A stretch of 64,000 nucleotides of DNA from NCBI GenBank assembly GCA_030433275.1, contig JAUILK010000012.1, positions 1-64,000 on the forward strand. The letters are read 5' to 3'. Below are positions 41,914-50,725 of the stretch, piece after piece (the first letter of the stretch is position 1; each line of letters starts with the position of its first letter). The stretch is from Gammaproteobacteria bacterium (GTDB lineage: Bacteria; Pseudomonadota; Gammaproteobacteria; Nitrococcales; Nitrococcaceae). The notes beneath the pieces are model-generated. The model saw only the letters and a list, made by a program, of their open reading frames with translations. It searched no databases and had not been told where the DNA came from. The translations under genes and the position numbers were made by a program.

Positions 41914-43281
41914 TCAATACGCATGCTCTTCGAATACGGGCTCGACGCTGTGGTGCCAGCGCCGTTCCCAGGAATCCAGCAGGCGTTCGGCCGGAGTGAC
42001 ACCTGACTCGGCAATCTCCTGCAATTCCATCAAAAACCGGGTCTCATCGCCACCGGCCTCGTTAAGTCGAGCGCGGCGCCGCAGCCCTTGTTCTGCAATC
42101 CCGAGTGCCTCTCGAGCCACCTCCTGGAGCGAGTAATCGCGGAACGGTGTCCGCAGCCCCCAGCGCGGCACAGCACCACGCAACTCCTCGCGTTCCGCGT
42201 GCGTCCAGTCCGCCACCAACTGATTTGCCGCATCCAATGCCAACTCATCATAAAACAACCCGACCCAAAAAGCCGGCAACGCGCACAGTCGACCCCACGG
42301 CCCCGCATCCGCCCCACGCAGCTCGATAAACTGCTTAAGGCGCGCCTCGGGGAACAACGTGGTGAGGTGATCCTCCCAATCGCTCAGCACCGGCAGACAC
42401 CCCGGCAGCGCGGGCAGCCGACCGGCTAGGAAATCACGAAACGACTGCCCGCTGGCATCGATGTAGCGTCCTTGGCGACGGACGAAATACATCGGCACGT
42501 CCAAGGCATACTCGGTATAGCGCTCGAAACCCATACCTGGCTCGAAAACAAACGGCAGCATACCGCACCGATCCGGGTCGGTATCAGTCCAAATTAAGCT
42601 GCGGTAGCTCAGATATCCGCTCGGCGCCCCTTCATAGAAAGGAGAGTTAGCAAACAAAGCCGTTGCCACAGGCTGCAGTGCCAAGCCGACACGCAACTTG
42701 CGCACCATATCGGCCTCGTCACGGTAATCAAGATTGACCTGCACTCCGCAGGTGCGGGTCATCATATCGAGCCCTAGCGAGCCGCGCTGCGGCATGTAAC
42801 GGCGCATGATCCCATAGCGGGCTTTCGGCATCCACGGCATCTCATCCCGACGCCACAACGGCTGGAAGCCGAGACCGATCAACCCCAACCCAAGTTCGTC
42901 GGCAACCTGGCGCACTTCCCGCAGGTGGGCGTTAACCTCCTCGCAACTCTGATGCAGGGTTGTCAGCGGTTCTCCGGAGAGTTCCATTTGCCCGCTCGGC
43001 TCAAGGGTCACCGCCGCCGCGCCGCGCTGCAGCGCGACCGGCCGCCCTTCCTCGAGCAGCGGTTCCCAACCAAACGCCGTCATGGCCTCAAGAAAGTTCC
43101 TAATACCGGCGTCACCTTCGTAAGGAACGGGGCATCGATCGGCCAGGCGAAACACGAATTTTTCGTGTTCCGTGCCGATTCGCCAATGTGATTCCGGCTT
43201 ACTCCCGCGTACCAGGTATTCAACCAACTGACGTGGGTCGGTGATGGGCTCTTCGGATACCGATGCCTTTGCCTGTGTCAT
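41914..43281 (-). CDS. gshA: Glutamate-cysteine ligase, plant/class II type
   Basis: A 455-aa ligase for gamma-glutamylcysteine, first step of glutathione synthesis. The class II pattern includes RIGTEHEKFVFR, ALQRGAAAVTLEPSGQMELSGEP in parts, MPKARYGIMRRYMP, RTCGVQVNLDY, and SYRSLIWTDTDPDRCG. It belongs to the plant-alphaproteobacterial type rather than E. coli class I. The start ATG 43281 is supported by a normal family N-terminus. No gshB lies nearby. Confidence 0.95.
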   Translation of the reverse strand: MTQAKASVSEEPITDPRQLVEYLVRGSKPESHWRIGTEHEKFVFRLADRCPVPYEGDAGIRNFLEAMTAFGWEPLLEEGRPVALQRGAAAVTLEPSGQMELSGEPLTTLHQSCEEVNAHLREVRQVADELGLGLIGLGFQPLWRRDEMPWMPKARYGIMRRYMPQRGSLGLDMMTRTCGVQVNLDYRDEADMVRKLRVGLALQPVATALFANSPFYEGAPSGYLSYRSLIWTDTDPDRCGMLPFVFEPGMGFERYTEYALDVPMYFVRRQGRYIDASGQSFRDFLAGRLPALPGCLPVLSDWEDHLTTLFPEARLKQFIELRGADAGPWGRLCALPAFWVGLFYDELALDAANQLVADWTHAEREELRGAVPRWGLRTPFRDYSLQEVAREALGIAEQGLRRRARLNEAGGDETRFLMELQEIAESGVTPAERLLDSWERRWHHSVEPVFEEHAY

Positions 43282-43481
43282 ACGCCTCGTCGCGCGGTCG
43301 CCCCCGGTTGCTTAGGATGTATACGAATTAGCACGCGCCCGCGCAAGCACCTAGCGAGAAATTGACGAAATCGCCGTTGATCGTGCGCTGCCGATTCATC
43401 AAAAAAACCAAACAAACCAACTTAATAGCAAATTTTTTAATAAAAAATCTAATTTTTACTATAGATCAAAGGACTGATTTG

Positions 43482-45023
43482 TTAACCAGCTGACTCGGGA
43501 GCTGGGGCGGGAACGACGATGGCGTGTTCACGCTCACCGTCATCCAGCGATTCGTATTGCCCCAGTTGTTGCTCAAGAACGCGCAGATCGGCTTCCGAGG
43601 CACCACGTCCCTCCGTCCGCCGCTGTGCGACCCGCTGGCGTAGCTGCGCCGGTGGCACTTCCAAGGCCAGAATCGCGAATCCGGCCTGCCGCGCCATGGC
43701 CAGTTCGGAAAAGCAGCGGCGCTGCGCTGGGTCTAGGAAGGTTGCATCGACGACCGGCACAAAACCGGCGTTGAGCACGCCCTCAGCCAAAGTACGCAAA
43801 TGCGCATAGGTCTGCTGAGTTTGCGCGTGTGTATAGGCGCCCCCGCCCACCGGGGAGTCGGTATGTGAATACTTGGCAAGCCCCAGCAGGCGCTTTCGCT
43901 CGACATCCGAGCGCAGGCGAATACAGCCGAAGCGCTCTACCAACGCTTGTGCGGCTGTGCTCTTGCCGGAGCCAGTCACACCAAAGGTAATCACGAGATG
44001 AGCGGGGGCTGGCCGCGCCAAAGACTCAGCCAAAGCCAAATAACGATCCACCCGCTCAAGCGTGATTTGTTGCGTTTCCAGCGTACCACAATGCTCTTCG
44101 AGGGAAAGCATATCGACTTTGATGCGCACCATTGCTCGATAAACGCTGTAGAACGGAATGACCTCGAGGGCGCTGTAATCGCCGCTGCGCTCGAGATACG
44201 CATTGAGCAAGTGATGGGCAGCGACCGGCTGGGCGCGGAAATACAGATCCATGATGGTGAAAGCGATGTCGTTGGCCGTATCGATCCACCGCAGATCCGG
44301 AGCAAACTCGATGCAATCAAAGGCGGCCAATCCATTATCCCATGCAATGATATTGTCAAGATGTAAATCACCATGGCACTCGCGCACATGCCCCTCGCGT
44401 TGGCGCCGAGTAAAAACCGCGGCAAGGCGCTGGGCCGCTTCCTGCGTCCAAATGCGCAACCGTTGCAGCCGCACGGCCTGTTTTTGCCCAGCGAAGTTTC
44501 GCTCCGGAGCGTCGAAATTCTCGAGCGCACGCCGGCTGATGCGGTCCGGGGCACCATAGAAAGGGTCCGTGGCGATGGGCGTAGCGGCGTGAAAGTCGGC
44601 GAGTTTATCGGCCAGACGCTCGATCAGGTCGTATTCAAGCGCACCACGCTGGGCGCGGTTGCCGAGCAGCGCCGACTGCGGAAAGCGGCGCATCTTGACC
44701 GCATAATCCACCACTTTACCGGTGCCACCGAGCTTTAGCCCACCGGCATTCTCGGTCACAGGAATCACATCCAGATAGAGATATGGGGCTAAGCGACGGT
44801 TGAGGCGAACCTCTTCCGTACAAAAATAATGACGCTGCTCGAGTCCCGTAAAGTCAAGGAAACCGAAATCGACCGGCTTTTTCAACTTATATGCGTAATC
44901 ACCGCCAAGCAAAACGGTGGAGATATGCGTCTCGATGACCTCGACGTTCTCTGCCGACTGTGGCCAGGCCCGAGCACGCTGCAAAGCCGCCACCCGCTGG
45001 CGATGCTCGGCCAACGCATCCAT
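43482..45023 (-). CDS. Two-domain phosphotransferase (APH-like) and AAA kinase protein
   Basis: A 513-aa protein. The N-terminal 330 residues have the aminoglycoside-phosphotransferase-like fold: VETHISTVLLGGDYAYKLKKP region, CHGDLHLDNI (catalytic D219, residues 216-225) and FDCIEFAPDLRWIDTANDIAF in parts. The C-terminal 170 residues form a P-loop kinase with Walker A GVTGSGKST (348-356) and DATFLDP. This fusion recurs in proteobacteria as a 'bifunctional aminoglycoside phosphotransferase/ATP-binding protein' of unknown substrate. No resistance context is seen. Confidence 0.9.
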   Translation of the reverse strand: MDALAEHRQRVAALQRARAWPQSAENVEVIETHISTVLLGGDYAYKLKKPVDFGFLDFTGLEQRHYFCTEEVRLNRRLAPYLYLDVIPVTENAGGLKLGGTGKVVDYAVKMRRFPQSALLGNRAQRGALEYDLIERLADKLADFHAATPIATDPFYGAPDRISRRALENFDAPERNFAGQKQAVRLQRLRIWTQEAAQRLAAVFTRRQREGHVRECHGDLHLDNIIAWDNGLAAFDCIEFAPDLRWIDTANDIAFTIMDLYFRAQPVAAHHLLNAYLERSGDYSALEVIPFYSVYRAMVRIKVDMLSLEEHCGTLETQQITLERVDRYLALAESLARPAPAHLVITFGVTGSGKSTAAQALVERFGCIRLRSDVERKRLLGLAKYSHTDSPVGGGAYTHAQTQQTYAHLRTLAEGVLNAGFVPVVDATFLDPAQRRCFSELAMARQAGFAILALEVPPAQLRQRVAQRRTEGRGASEADLRVLEQQLGQYESLDDGEREHAIVVPAPAPESAG

Positions 45024-45235
45024 AACGACTTATTCCCCTTGCCACGCTGCCCGAGCCCGCCGCAAGCTCGCGCTCAGTCTTCCGCCTAAAAACTTATCTG
45101 CATCCGGCCAAGCCCTAACATCAAGGGGCTTGACGGGCTGCTGAACCAGCGCCGTCGCCAAGCAAATGCACAAACAAGTTTCTCTTTGCAAATTGATTTT
45201 ATGCATCCGCATATGGGATTGCCCGGCACATTGCC

Positions 45236-46216
45236 TTAGCCATCCGCAGCAAGCCCCTTCTCGGCAAGCCAAGCCGCATTGAATAACCGAGAGTAATAGC
45301 GTCCACCGCCGTCACAAAGCACGGTGACGATTTTGTGCCCCGGACCCAATTGCCTTGCCACCTGCACGGCAGCCGCCACATTTACCCCGGTCGAACTGCC
45401 CACGAAAAGGCCTTCCTCGCGCAGCAACCGATAGACCATGGGGACCGCTTCCTGATCGGGGATAACCAATGCATCGTCGATGGGCGTCCCGCTCAAATTA
45501 TCCGTTACCCGACTACTGCCAATCCCCTCGGAAATGGAGTTGCCTTCCGAGGCGGCGGGCTCGCCGTGCAAAACATAGTTGTAGAGGGCACTGCCGGCCG
45601 GGTCGGCGAGTATGATCCGAATGGCCTCACGCCGCTCCTTGAGATAACGGGCCACTCCGGCCAACGTTCCGCCGGTACCGGTAGCCGATACGAACGCATC
45701 GATACGACCCTCGGTCTGCCGCCAGATCTCGGCACCGGTAGTCTCATAGTGCCCGTCCCGGTTGGCCGTATTATCGAACTGGTTGGCCCAAATGGCGTTA
45801 TCAAGACCGTCAGCCAGTCGCCCTGCAACCTTCTGATAATTGTTCGGGTCCCGATAGGGTACAGCAGGCACGGTACGCACTTCTGCGCCTAGGGTAGCCA
45901 GCAGATCGATCTTCTCTTGGGACTGCGTCTCCGGGATCACGATGACACAACGATAGCCGCGCGCGTTACATATGTGCGCAAGGCCGATCCCGGTGTTCCC
46001 GGCCGTTCCTTCCACCACCGTACCGCCGGGACGTAGTTCACCACGGCGCTCCGCCGTGCGAATGATGGCCCAGGCCGCTCGATCCTTTACCGAACCACCC
46101 GGATTCATGAATTCCGCCTTGCCCAAAATCTCGCAGCCGGTTTCCTCACTCAGGCGGCGCAGTCGGATCAGCGGTGTATTACCGACGGCACCTATGAAGC
46201 CGTCGCTGATTTCCAT
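45236..46216 (-). CDS. cysK: Cysteine synthase A-family enzyme
   Basis: A 326-aa PLP enzyme making cysteine from O-acetylserine and sulfide. The PLP lysine is K44 in NPGGSVKDRAA, and the substrate loop is EGTAGNTGIG, with SATGTGGTLAGV for the phosphate. The cofactor is followed by QFDNTANRDGHYETTGAEIW in parts. TAGNTG in place of the common SGNTG is the variant found in cystathionine beta-synthase-like and CysK2-like proteins. GGAGGA lies about 9 bases before ATG. It stands alone. Confidence 0.92.
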   Translation of the reverse strand: MEISDGFIGAVGNTPLIRLRRLSEETGCEILGKAEFMNPGGSVKDRAAWAIIRTAERRGELRPGGTVVEGTAGNTGIGLAHICNARGYRCVIVIPETQSQEKIDLLATLGAEVRTVPAVPYRDPNNYQKVAGRLADGLDNAIWANQFDNTANRDGHYETTGAEIWRQTEGRIDAFVSATGTGGTLAGVARYLKERREAIRIILADPAGSALYNYVLHGEPAASEGNSISEGIGSSRVTDNLSGTPIDDALVIPDQEAVPMVYRLLREEGLFVGSSTGVNVAAAVQVARQLGPGHKIVTVLCDGGGRYYSRLFNAAWLAEKGLAADG

Positions 46217-46551
46217 GATGGCAATCCTCCAGCGTCTGCTTTATCGCTCAAAAATAAGACCGCTCCACCGATCCAGCCGCTCGACAGCCACGCAATGCCC
46301 GCACACTGTAGACGATGCATTGCAACGACACCACCGCCTCGCGGCGTTGCGCGTTACACGCCGATCCGTTACCGCAAAGGGAGGCAGCCTGAGCTGGACT
46401 ATTCGATTGCCGGACACTGATTTGCTTCGGCAAAAAGGCTACACTTGCAAGATCAGCCCCGCAGAGCAATCGAGTGGCGCGAAATATTTCGTTAACGAGC
46501 GCTCAACCAAGTATCCGTTCGATTACGGCAATCAGTTGCCTAACGCGAAAT
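46217..46551. other. Intergenic region without a recognised gene
   Basis: 335 bp between the cysteine synthase and PhaB-like genes. Short ORFs here look like noise. The end nearest cysK must contain its promoter; nothing specific was identified. Confidence 0.5.
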
Positions 46552-47295
46552 TCACATATAGATACCACCATTGATATTGATCTGCTGTCCGGTGATGTAG
46601 CCGCCCTCACTCGCCAAGAAAGCGACGGTCTCGGCGATCTCCCTGGGCTCGCCGAATCGGCGCAGGGGAATTTTCGCTAACAGCTTCTCCTGGATGGCTT
46701 CTGGGACCATCGCCAACATCTCGGTCGATGTGAACCCGGGCGCAACTGCGTTGACGGTAATATTGTATTTGGCCAGTTCCAGGGCGGCGCTCTTCGTGAA
46801 AGCGATCATCCCTCCCTTGGAGGCGGCATAATTGGACTGTCCGAAATTGCCTGCTTGACCAACGAATGAACTGATATTGATGATCCGACCATAACCCTGC
46901 TCCATCATCGTTGGACAGGCCGCACTAGTCGTATAAAAAACGCTATTAAGGTTAGTGTGGATCACAGATTGCCAGTCTTCATCTGTGAGGCTTTTAAGGG
47001 ACTTGTCGCGGGTAATACCGGCATTGTTCACCAGCACGTCGACTCGGCCGTAGTGCTCGACAACCGTCCCGACCAACCCGCGAGCCTGATCACTACGACT
47101 GACATCCGCCTGAACAGCCAAGCATTCGCTGCCAAACAGCTTAATTTGTTCCGCCAAGGCGTTGGCCGCCTCTGCGCTGCGATTGTAATTGACTGCCAAT
47201 TTCGCGCCTAAACCGGCAAGGGCAAGGGCAATCTCCTTGCCGATACCGCGAGCACCCCCGGTGACCAGGGCAACCTGATTATCAAGGCGACGCAT
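46552..47295 (-). CDS. Acetoacetyl-CoA reductase/FabG-like SDR
   Basis: A 247-aa SDR. NADPH loop VTGGARGIG (11-19), NNAGITRDKSLKSLTDEDW, catalytic S142-S143, Y156 and K160 (YAASKGG), and the C-terminal GQQININGGIYM, which is typical of PhaB/PhbB acetoacetyl-CoA reductases. FabG 3-oxoacyl-ACP reductase is the alternative. The start ATG 47295 follows AAGGGGAG; the frame extends 64 codons upstream but with no matching domain. No phaA or phaC is nearby, so a role in polyhydroxyalkanoate synthesis is uncertain. Confidence 0.9.
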   Translation of the reverse strand: MRRLDNQVALVTGGARGIGKEIALALAGLGAKLAVNYNRSAEAANALAEQIKLFGSECLAVQADVSRSDQARGLVGTVVEHYGRVDVLVNNAGITRDKSLKSLTDEDWQSVIHTNLNSVFYTTSAACPTMMEQGYGRIINISSFVGQAGNFGQSNYAASKGGMIAFTKSAALELAKYNITVNAVAPGFTSTEMLAMVPEAIQEKLLAKIPLRRFGEPREIAETVAFLASEGGYITGQQININGGIYM

Positions 47296-47558
47296 GAGTC
47301 GGTACTCCCCTTCGGTTATGTACGGTTTCAAGAAAACGGCGATCCACTTGCGACAAATATAGAGCAACACTCTGCCCGAGACTTTGTTGACCTTGGCCCG
47401 AGCCGTCGCCCTATTCAGTATAGGTAGCTCAGAGAACAGAGGGAAAGGCAACCGCGATAAAACTATTCCCTCCCCCTGTTCAAACAACTAAAGTCGGCTA
47501 CTCTTTTTGATAGGGGATGGGAATCGATCGCAGACTTTCCGGAAGGAGGGATCCAAAA

Positions 47559-47759
47559 ATGCCACGTCGCAGGCGCGATGAAAACGGACTGGTTCCGCAT
47601 CGCAATGGGCGGTTCCACTGCATCAATCAGCAATGGTTCTTCGCCACGCGCGAGCAACGCCTGGTCGGTCCCTATCGTGATCAGGACGAAGCGGAAGCAG
47701 CGCTAGAGAACTGGCTGGCGCCACCCAGAACTCATCGTATCAACCGGTTCGGAAGCTGA
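47559..47759 (+). CDS. Small DUF6316-like protein
   Basis: A 66-aa soluble protein with the pattern NGRFHCINQQWFFATREQRLVGPYRDQDEAEAAL (in parts), which I recognise as resembling the small DUF6316 family. ATG 47559 has AGGAGGG 9 bases upstream; an in-frame ATG 14 codons earlier lacks one. Function unknown. Its upstream region is divergent from the PhaB-like gene. Confidence 0.65.
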   Translation: MPRRRRDENGLVPHRNGRFHCINQQWFFATREQRLVGPYRDQDEAEAALENWLAPPRTHRINRFGS

Positions 47760-47842
47760 CGAAGAAATAGCTCACCATTAACGTGGCGTCCAAAGTTTAC
47801 GGAGAAATCCGCCTTCCCGTGCAAGAGATCAAATTGTGCATG

Positions 47843-48529
47843 CTACCAGTGTAGGCGATGCTTGGGTTTGATCGGCAAGCGTCCACGCCAGAATTGGATC
47901 AGCACAAAACCAAAGATCATGCCACCTATGTGCGCGAAATGGGCAACGCCGGACAACGATCCTGTGAACCCAGCCCAGAGTTCGAACGCCCCGTATAACA
48001 GCACGAAATACTTCGCTTTCATAGGGATGGGCGGAAACAAAAGAAAGATCATTTGGTTCGGGAACATCATTCCGAAAGCGAGCAGAATCCCGAAAACGCC
48101 TCCGGAGGCCCCGATGGTTGGGTAAATATCGCCTTGGCCTGCGGCAATACTCGCCACGACCAACTGAATCAAACCAGCGCCCACGATACAGAAAAAATAA
48201 TAAAAGACAAACGGTCGGGACCCCCACAGATTTTCGATTTGTGCACCGAACATCCATAGAGCGAACATATTGGCGAACAGGTGCAACATACTGCCGTGCA
48301 AGAAAGCGTAGCTGACCAGCTGCCAGATATGAAAGCCTGGCATCTGGCCAGGCCCGATGGGCGCCGTCGCAACCTCCGTTATTCCGAGCGGCCACAGCCC
48401 AAAATAAAGCACGGGCGCCAGAGAGCCGCCCATTTGCTGCCAGAGAAACACCAATGCGTTGCTGATCAATAGCCCCAGGACTACCGGAGGCAAGCGGGTC
48501 TGGCTGGAAAAGCTTCTATCACGGTTCAT
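47843..48529 (-). CDS. Rhomboid-family intramembrane serine protease
   Basis: A 228-aa membrane protein with six or seven helices. The catalytic dyad is S142 in GASGGVFG and H200 in AHIGGMIFG. The oxyanion-hole motif HGSMLHLFANM has H83 and N87. The L1 loop motif is replaced here by LWMFGAQIENLWGS. Active by all visible residues. It probably cleaves single-pass membrane substrates; none is indicated by the neighbourhood. Confidence 0.95.
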   Translation of the reverse strand: MNRDRSFSSQTRLPPVVLGLLISNALVFLWQQMGGSLAPVLYFGLWPLGITEVATAPIGPGQMPGFHIWQLVSYAFLHGSMLHLFANMFALWMFGAQIENLWGSRPFVFYYFFCIVGAGLIQLVVASIAAGQGDIYPTIGASGGVFGILLAFGMMFPNQMIFLLFPPIPMKAKYFVLLYGAFELWAGFTGSLSGVAHFAHIGGMIFGFVLIQFWRGRLPIKPKHRLHW

Positions 48530-48687
48530 TAGCGCGTCATCCTGTCGGGCCCGCCGCCATCATACTGGGCTGGGTTGGTTTGGCGCCACTCGCGAGCGCT
48601 GGTTTTTTTCAGTACCTGGCAATGCTTGTCGAACAACCAACACCTCAGTAACCTTAGCGCTTCCGGGTAAGGTCGTGCGCGCCTTTA

Positions 48688-50019
48688 ATGAGTAAGTCCA
48701 AACGATCAAACAATACCAATCGGGCCGGGTTACCCGAACACCCGCAACGCAGCGCTTTGCTTGCCGAAGTGCATGCACGCCCCGTTGCACCCTTACGTGC
48801 CCCCCAACATCTAACCCACCTGGCTCTCTATGCTGGCACCGGCGAGCATGAGCGTGAACTGGCGCACATTGGCGTGCTCTGTCGCGAATTCGGTATCGAT
48901 CCGCCTGCAGCAAAAGCGGACCATGTGCTTCTAGAGACGCAAGCGTTCCGGCTGCGTTGGGAACCGCATACGGAATTCTCCACTTATACGATCTTCTCGC
49001 GCGCGCCGAATGGACAACCCTTTGAGACCACCGGGCTCGATGCCGTGCCGGCGTCTTGGGTCGCAAAGCTGCCGGGGAAACTCCTAGCAGCGACTCATCT
49101 TAGCCTCGTTCAGGCGGACACGGTCGCCGAGTACCCTGAACGGATGGCCGAGTACTTTGATTTGCAGAGCCTCACCGGCAGTCGATGCGCCGGTGGCGCG
49201 GCTACGGTTTGGACCGATTTCCAGCCCAAACCCGATGGCTTCACGCGCTTTCTGGTTCTCGACCGGGGCCTCCGCCCAGCTCAAGCCGGACGGTTAATCC
49301 AACGCTTGCTGGAAATCGAAACTTATCGGCTGATGGCCTTACTCGCCCTTCCCATCGTGCGCCAGCTCATGCCCGAGATCACTGGAATGGAGAATGCGCT
49401 CGGCGAGCTCACCGAGCGCATGGCGAGTGCCCGCGATACAGAGCAGGAGCAAGGGTTGCTCGAAGCGCTGTCCTCCTTATCAGCCGATGTGGAGCGGATC
49501 ATCGCTCAGAACAACTTCCGCCTCGGCGCCGCCGCCGCCTATTCGGCGCTAGTGCGGCGGCGCATCGACGCATTGCGCGAGACGCGCGTCGAGGGTGTAA
49601 GCACGGTGCATGAATTCATGGGACGCCGACTGGTTCCGGCTATGGATACGTGTCAAGCCATTACCGAGCGTCTGGATCGCCTCTCACGACGGGTCAGCCG
49701 AGCGGCCAGCTTGCTGCGCAGTCGCGTAGATCTGGCGCTCGAGGCGCAGACTCGAGACCTGCTTGAATCCATGAACCGCCGCACGCGCCTGCAATTGCGC
49801 TTACAGACTACCGTAGAAAGCCTTTCAGTAGTGATCCTGAGCTACTATACGATCGGCCTCATCCATCACGCCCTCGTGGGACTTGAGGCGAGCGGGCTGC
49901 ATGTACCAGTGGAGTTGCTCACCGGACTAAGTGTTCCAATAGTGGTTCCTGCCGTAGCCGGCGGAATCTTTGCCATTCACCGCTGGGTCGAGCATGCCGA
50001 TAGGACTACGACCAAATAA
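48688..50019 (+). CDS. DUF3422 family protein
   Basis: A 443-aa protein matching DUF3422: LLAEVHARPVAPLRAPQHLTHLALY in parts, LRWEPHTEFSTYTIF, and a C-terminal region with two membrane helices (ESLSVVILSYYTIGLIHHAL and PIVVPAVAGGIFAIHRW). The middle is helical. Family function unknown. ATG 48688 is the natural start. It reads away from the rhomboid gene; an insertion-sequence graveyard lies downstream. Confidence 0.9.
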   Translation: MSKSKRSNNTNRAGLPEHPQRSALLAEVHARPVAPLRAPQHLTHLALYAGTGEHERELAHIGVLCREFGIDPPAAKADHVLLETQAFRLRWEPHTEFSTYTIFSRAPNGQPFETTGLDAVPASWVAKLPGKLLAATHLSLVQADTVAEYPERMAEYFDLQSLTGSRCAGGAATVWTDFQPKPDGFTRFLVLDRGLRPAQAGRLIQRLLEIETYRLMALLALPIVRQLMPEITGMENALGELTERMASARDTEQEQGLLEALSSLSADVERIIAQNNFRLGAAAAYSALVRRRIDALRETRVEGVSTVHEFMGRRLVPAMDTCQAITERLDRLSRRVSRAASLLRSRVDLALEAQTRDLLESMNRRTRLQLRLQTTVESLSVVILSYYTIGLIHHALVGLEASGLHVPVELLTGLSVPIVVPAVAGGIFAIHRWVEHADRTTTK

Positions 50020-50112
50020 ACGCCCTATCGCGGACCGAGTCCTAGGTCTATAGCGTACAAGCATTATATCGACTGAACCGCCCCGGCTAATCCGAAGGCC
50101 CGCTAGTGTAAG

Positions 50113-50361
50113 TCACACCGCTTTGGCTGACTCGTTGAGTTGCCGATAATACGTGGCCTCTGCTGGTGGCATGTCGCCGATCGGCTCCAGCAGCCGCCGG
50201 AGGGTTGAACCAGTCGACCCCAGGCCAGTGTCGCCACACTCTACCGCGTGGTGTGTTTTCCAGGCCTAGCGATGAATGACTTCGGTCCTGTACAAGCCGT
50301 TGACCATCTCGGCCAACGCATTGTCGTAGGAGTCGCCGACGCTGCCGACCGACGGCGAAAA
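50113..50361 (-). pseudogene. IS3-family transposase C-terminal remnant
   Basis: Minus-strand translation reads SPSVGSVGDSYDNALAEMVNG, LYRTEVIHR, stop, then AWKTHHAVEC..., RRLLEPIGDMPPAEATYYRQ and a final stop. This is the end of an IS3-group OrfB integrase (rve) domain, whose last catalytic Glu lies in ALAE. An in-frame TAG and lost segments make it inactive. Confidence 0.9.
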
Positions 50362-50520
50362 CCGAGAAGGACCTCCAGGCCCTGCTGCCGTGGCAGCAGG
50401 AGCAAAGCCTAGCGGTGCGCTTCGCCGACCTGTGGAGTAAGGTTGGTGAAACGCATACCGTCCGGCCGCGGCCGTTCCCGTTGCCCGCTGTCCCCTACAC
50501 CCGGGCAGCCTAGAATTGGA

Positions 50521-50720
50521 TCAAGTTTCCTGGGATCGCCGAATTGTACTCACCAACTCTTTAAACCGAGCGCTTCCCCAAGGCCAACGTTCCGCGAAAT
50601 CGATCAACCTGGCGGCAACCGGATTATTCTCTATACATCGTGATTGCTCCAGGAACACCGTCTGCTTCGGGGCGCCGCATTCAGAATAGGATACGCTTGA
50701 AGGGCGCGCCAACGTGCTTG
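50521..50720 (-). pseudogene. REP-associated (Y1/IS200-like) transposase C-terminal remnant
   Basis: The minus strand encodes CIENNPVAARLIDFAERWPWGSARFKEL (parts), ending SQET-stop. The YIENNPV-A-LV---EDWPWSSA pattern is the hallmark tail of Y1/RAYT transposases. The catalytic HUH and Tyr parts are missing. It overlaps the 3' end of bioA, which must have been spared. Confidence 0.75.
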
Positions 50721-50725
50721 AGCGA

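Noticed and set aside
46248-46574. Short ORFs between the cysteine synthase and PhaB-like genes
   Set aside because: No ribosome site, no motif, and overlapping on opposite strands.
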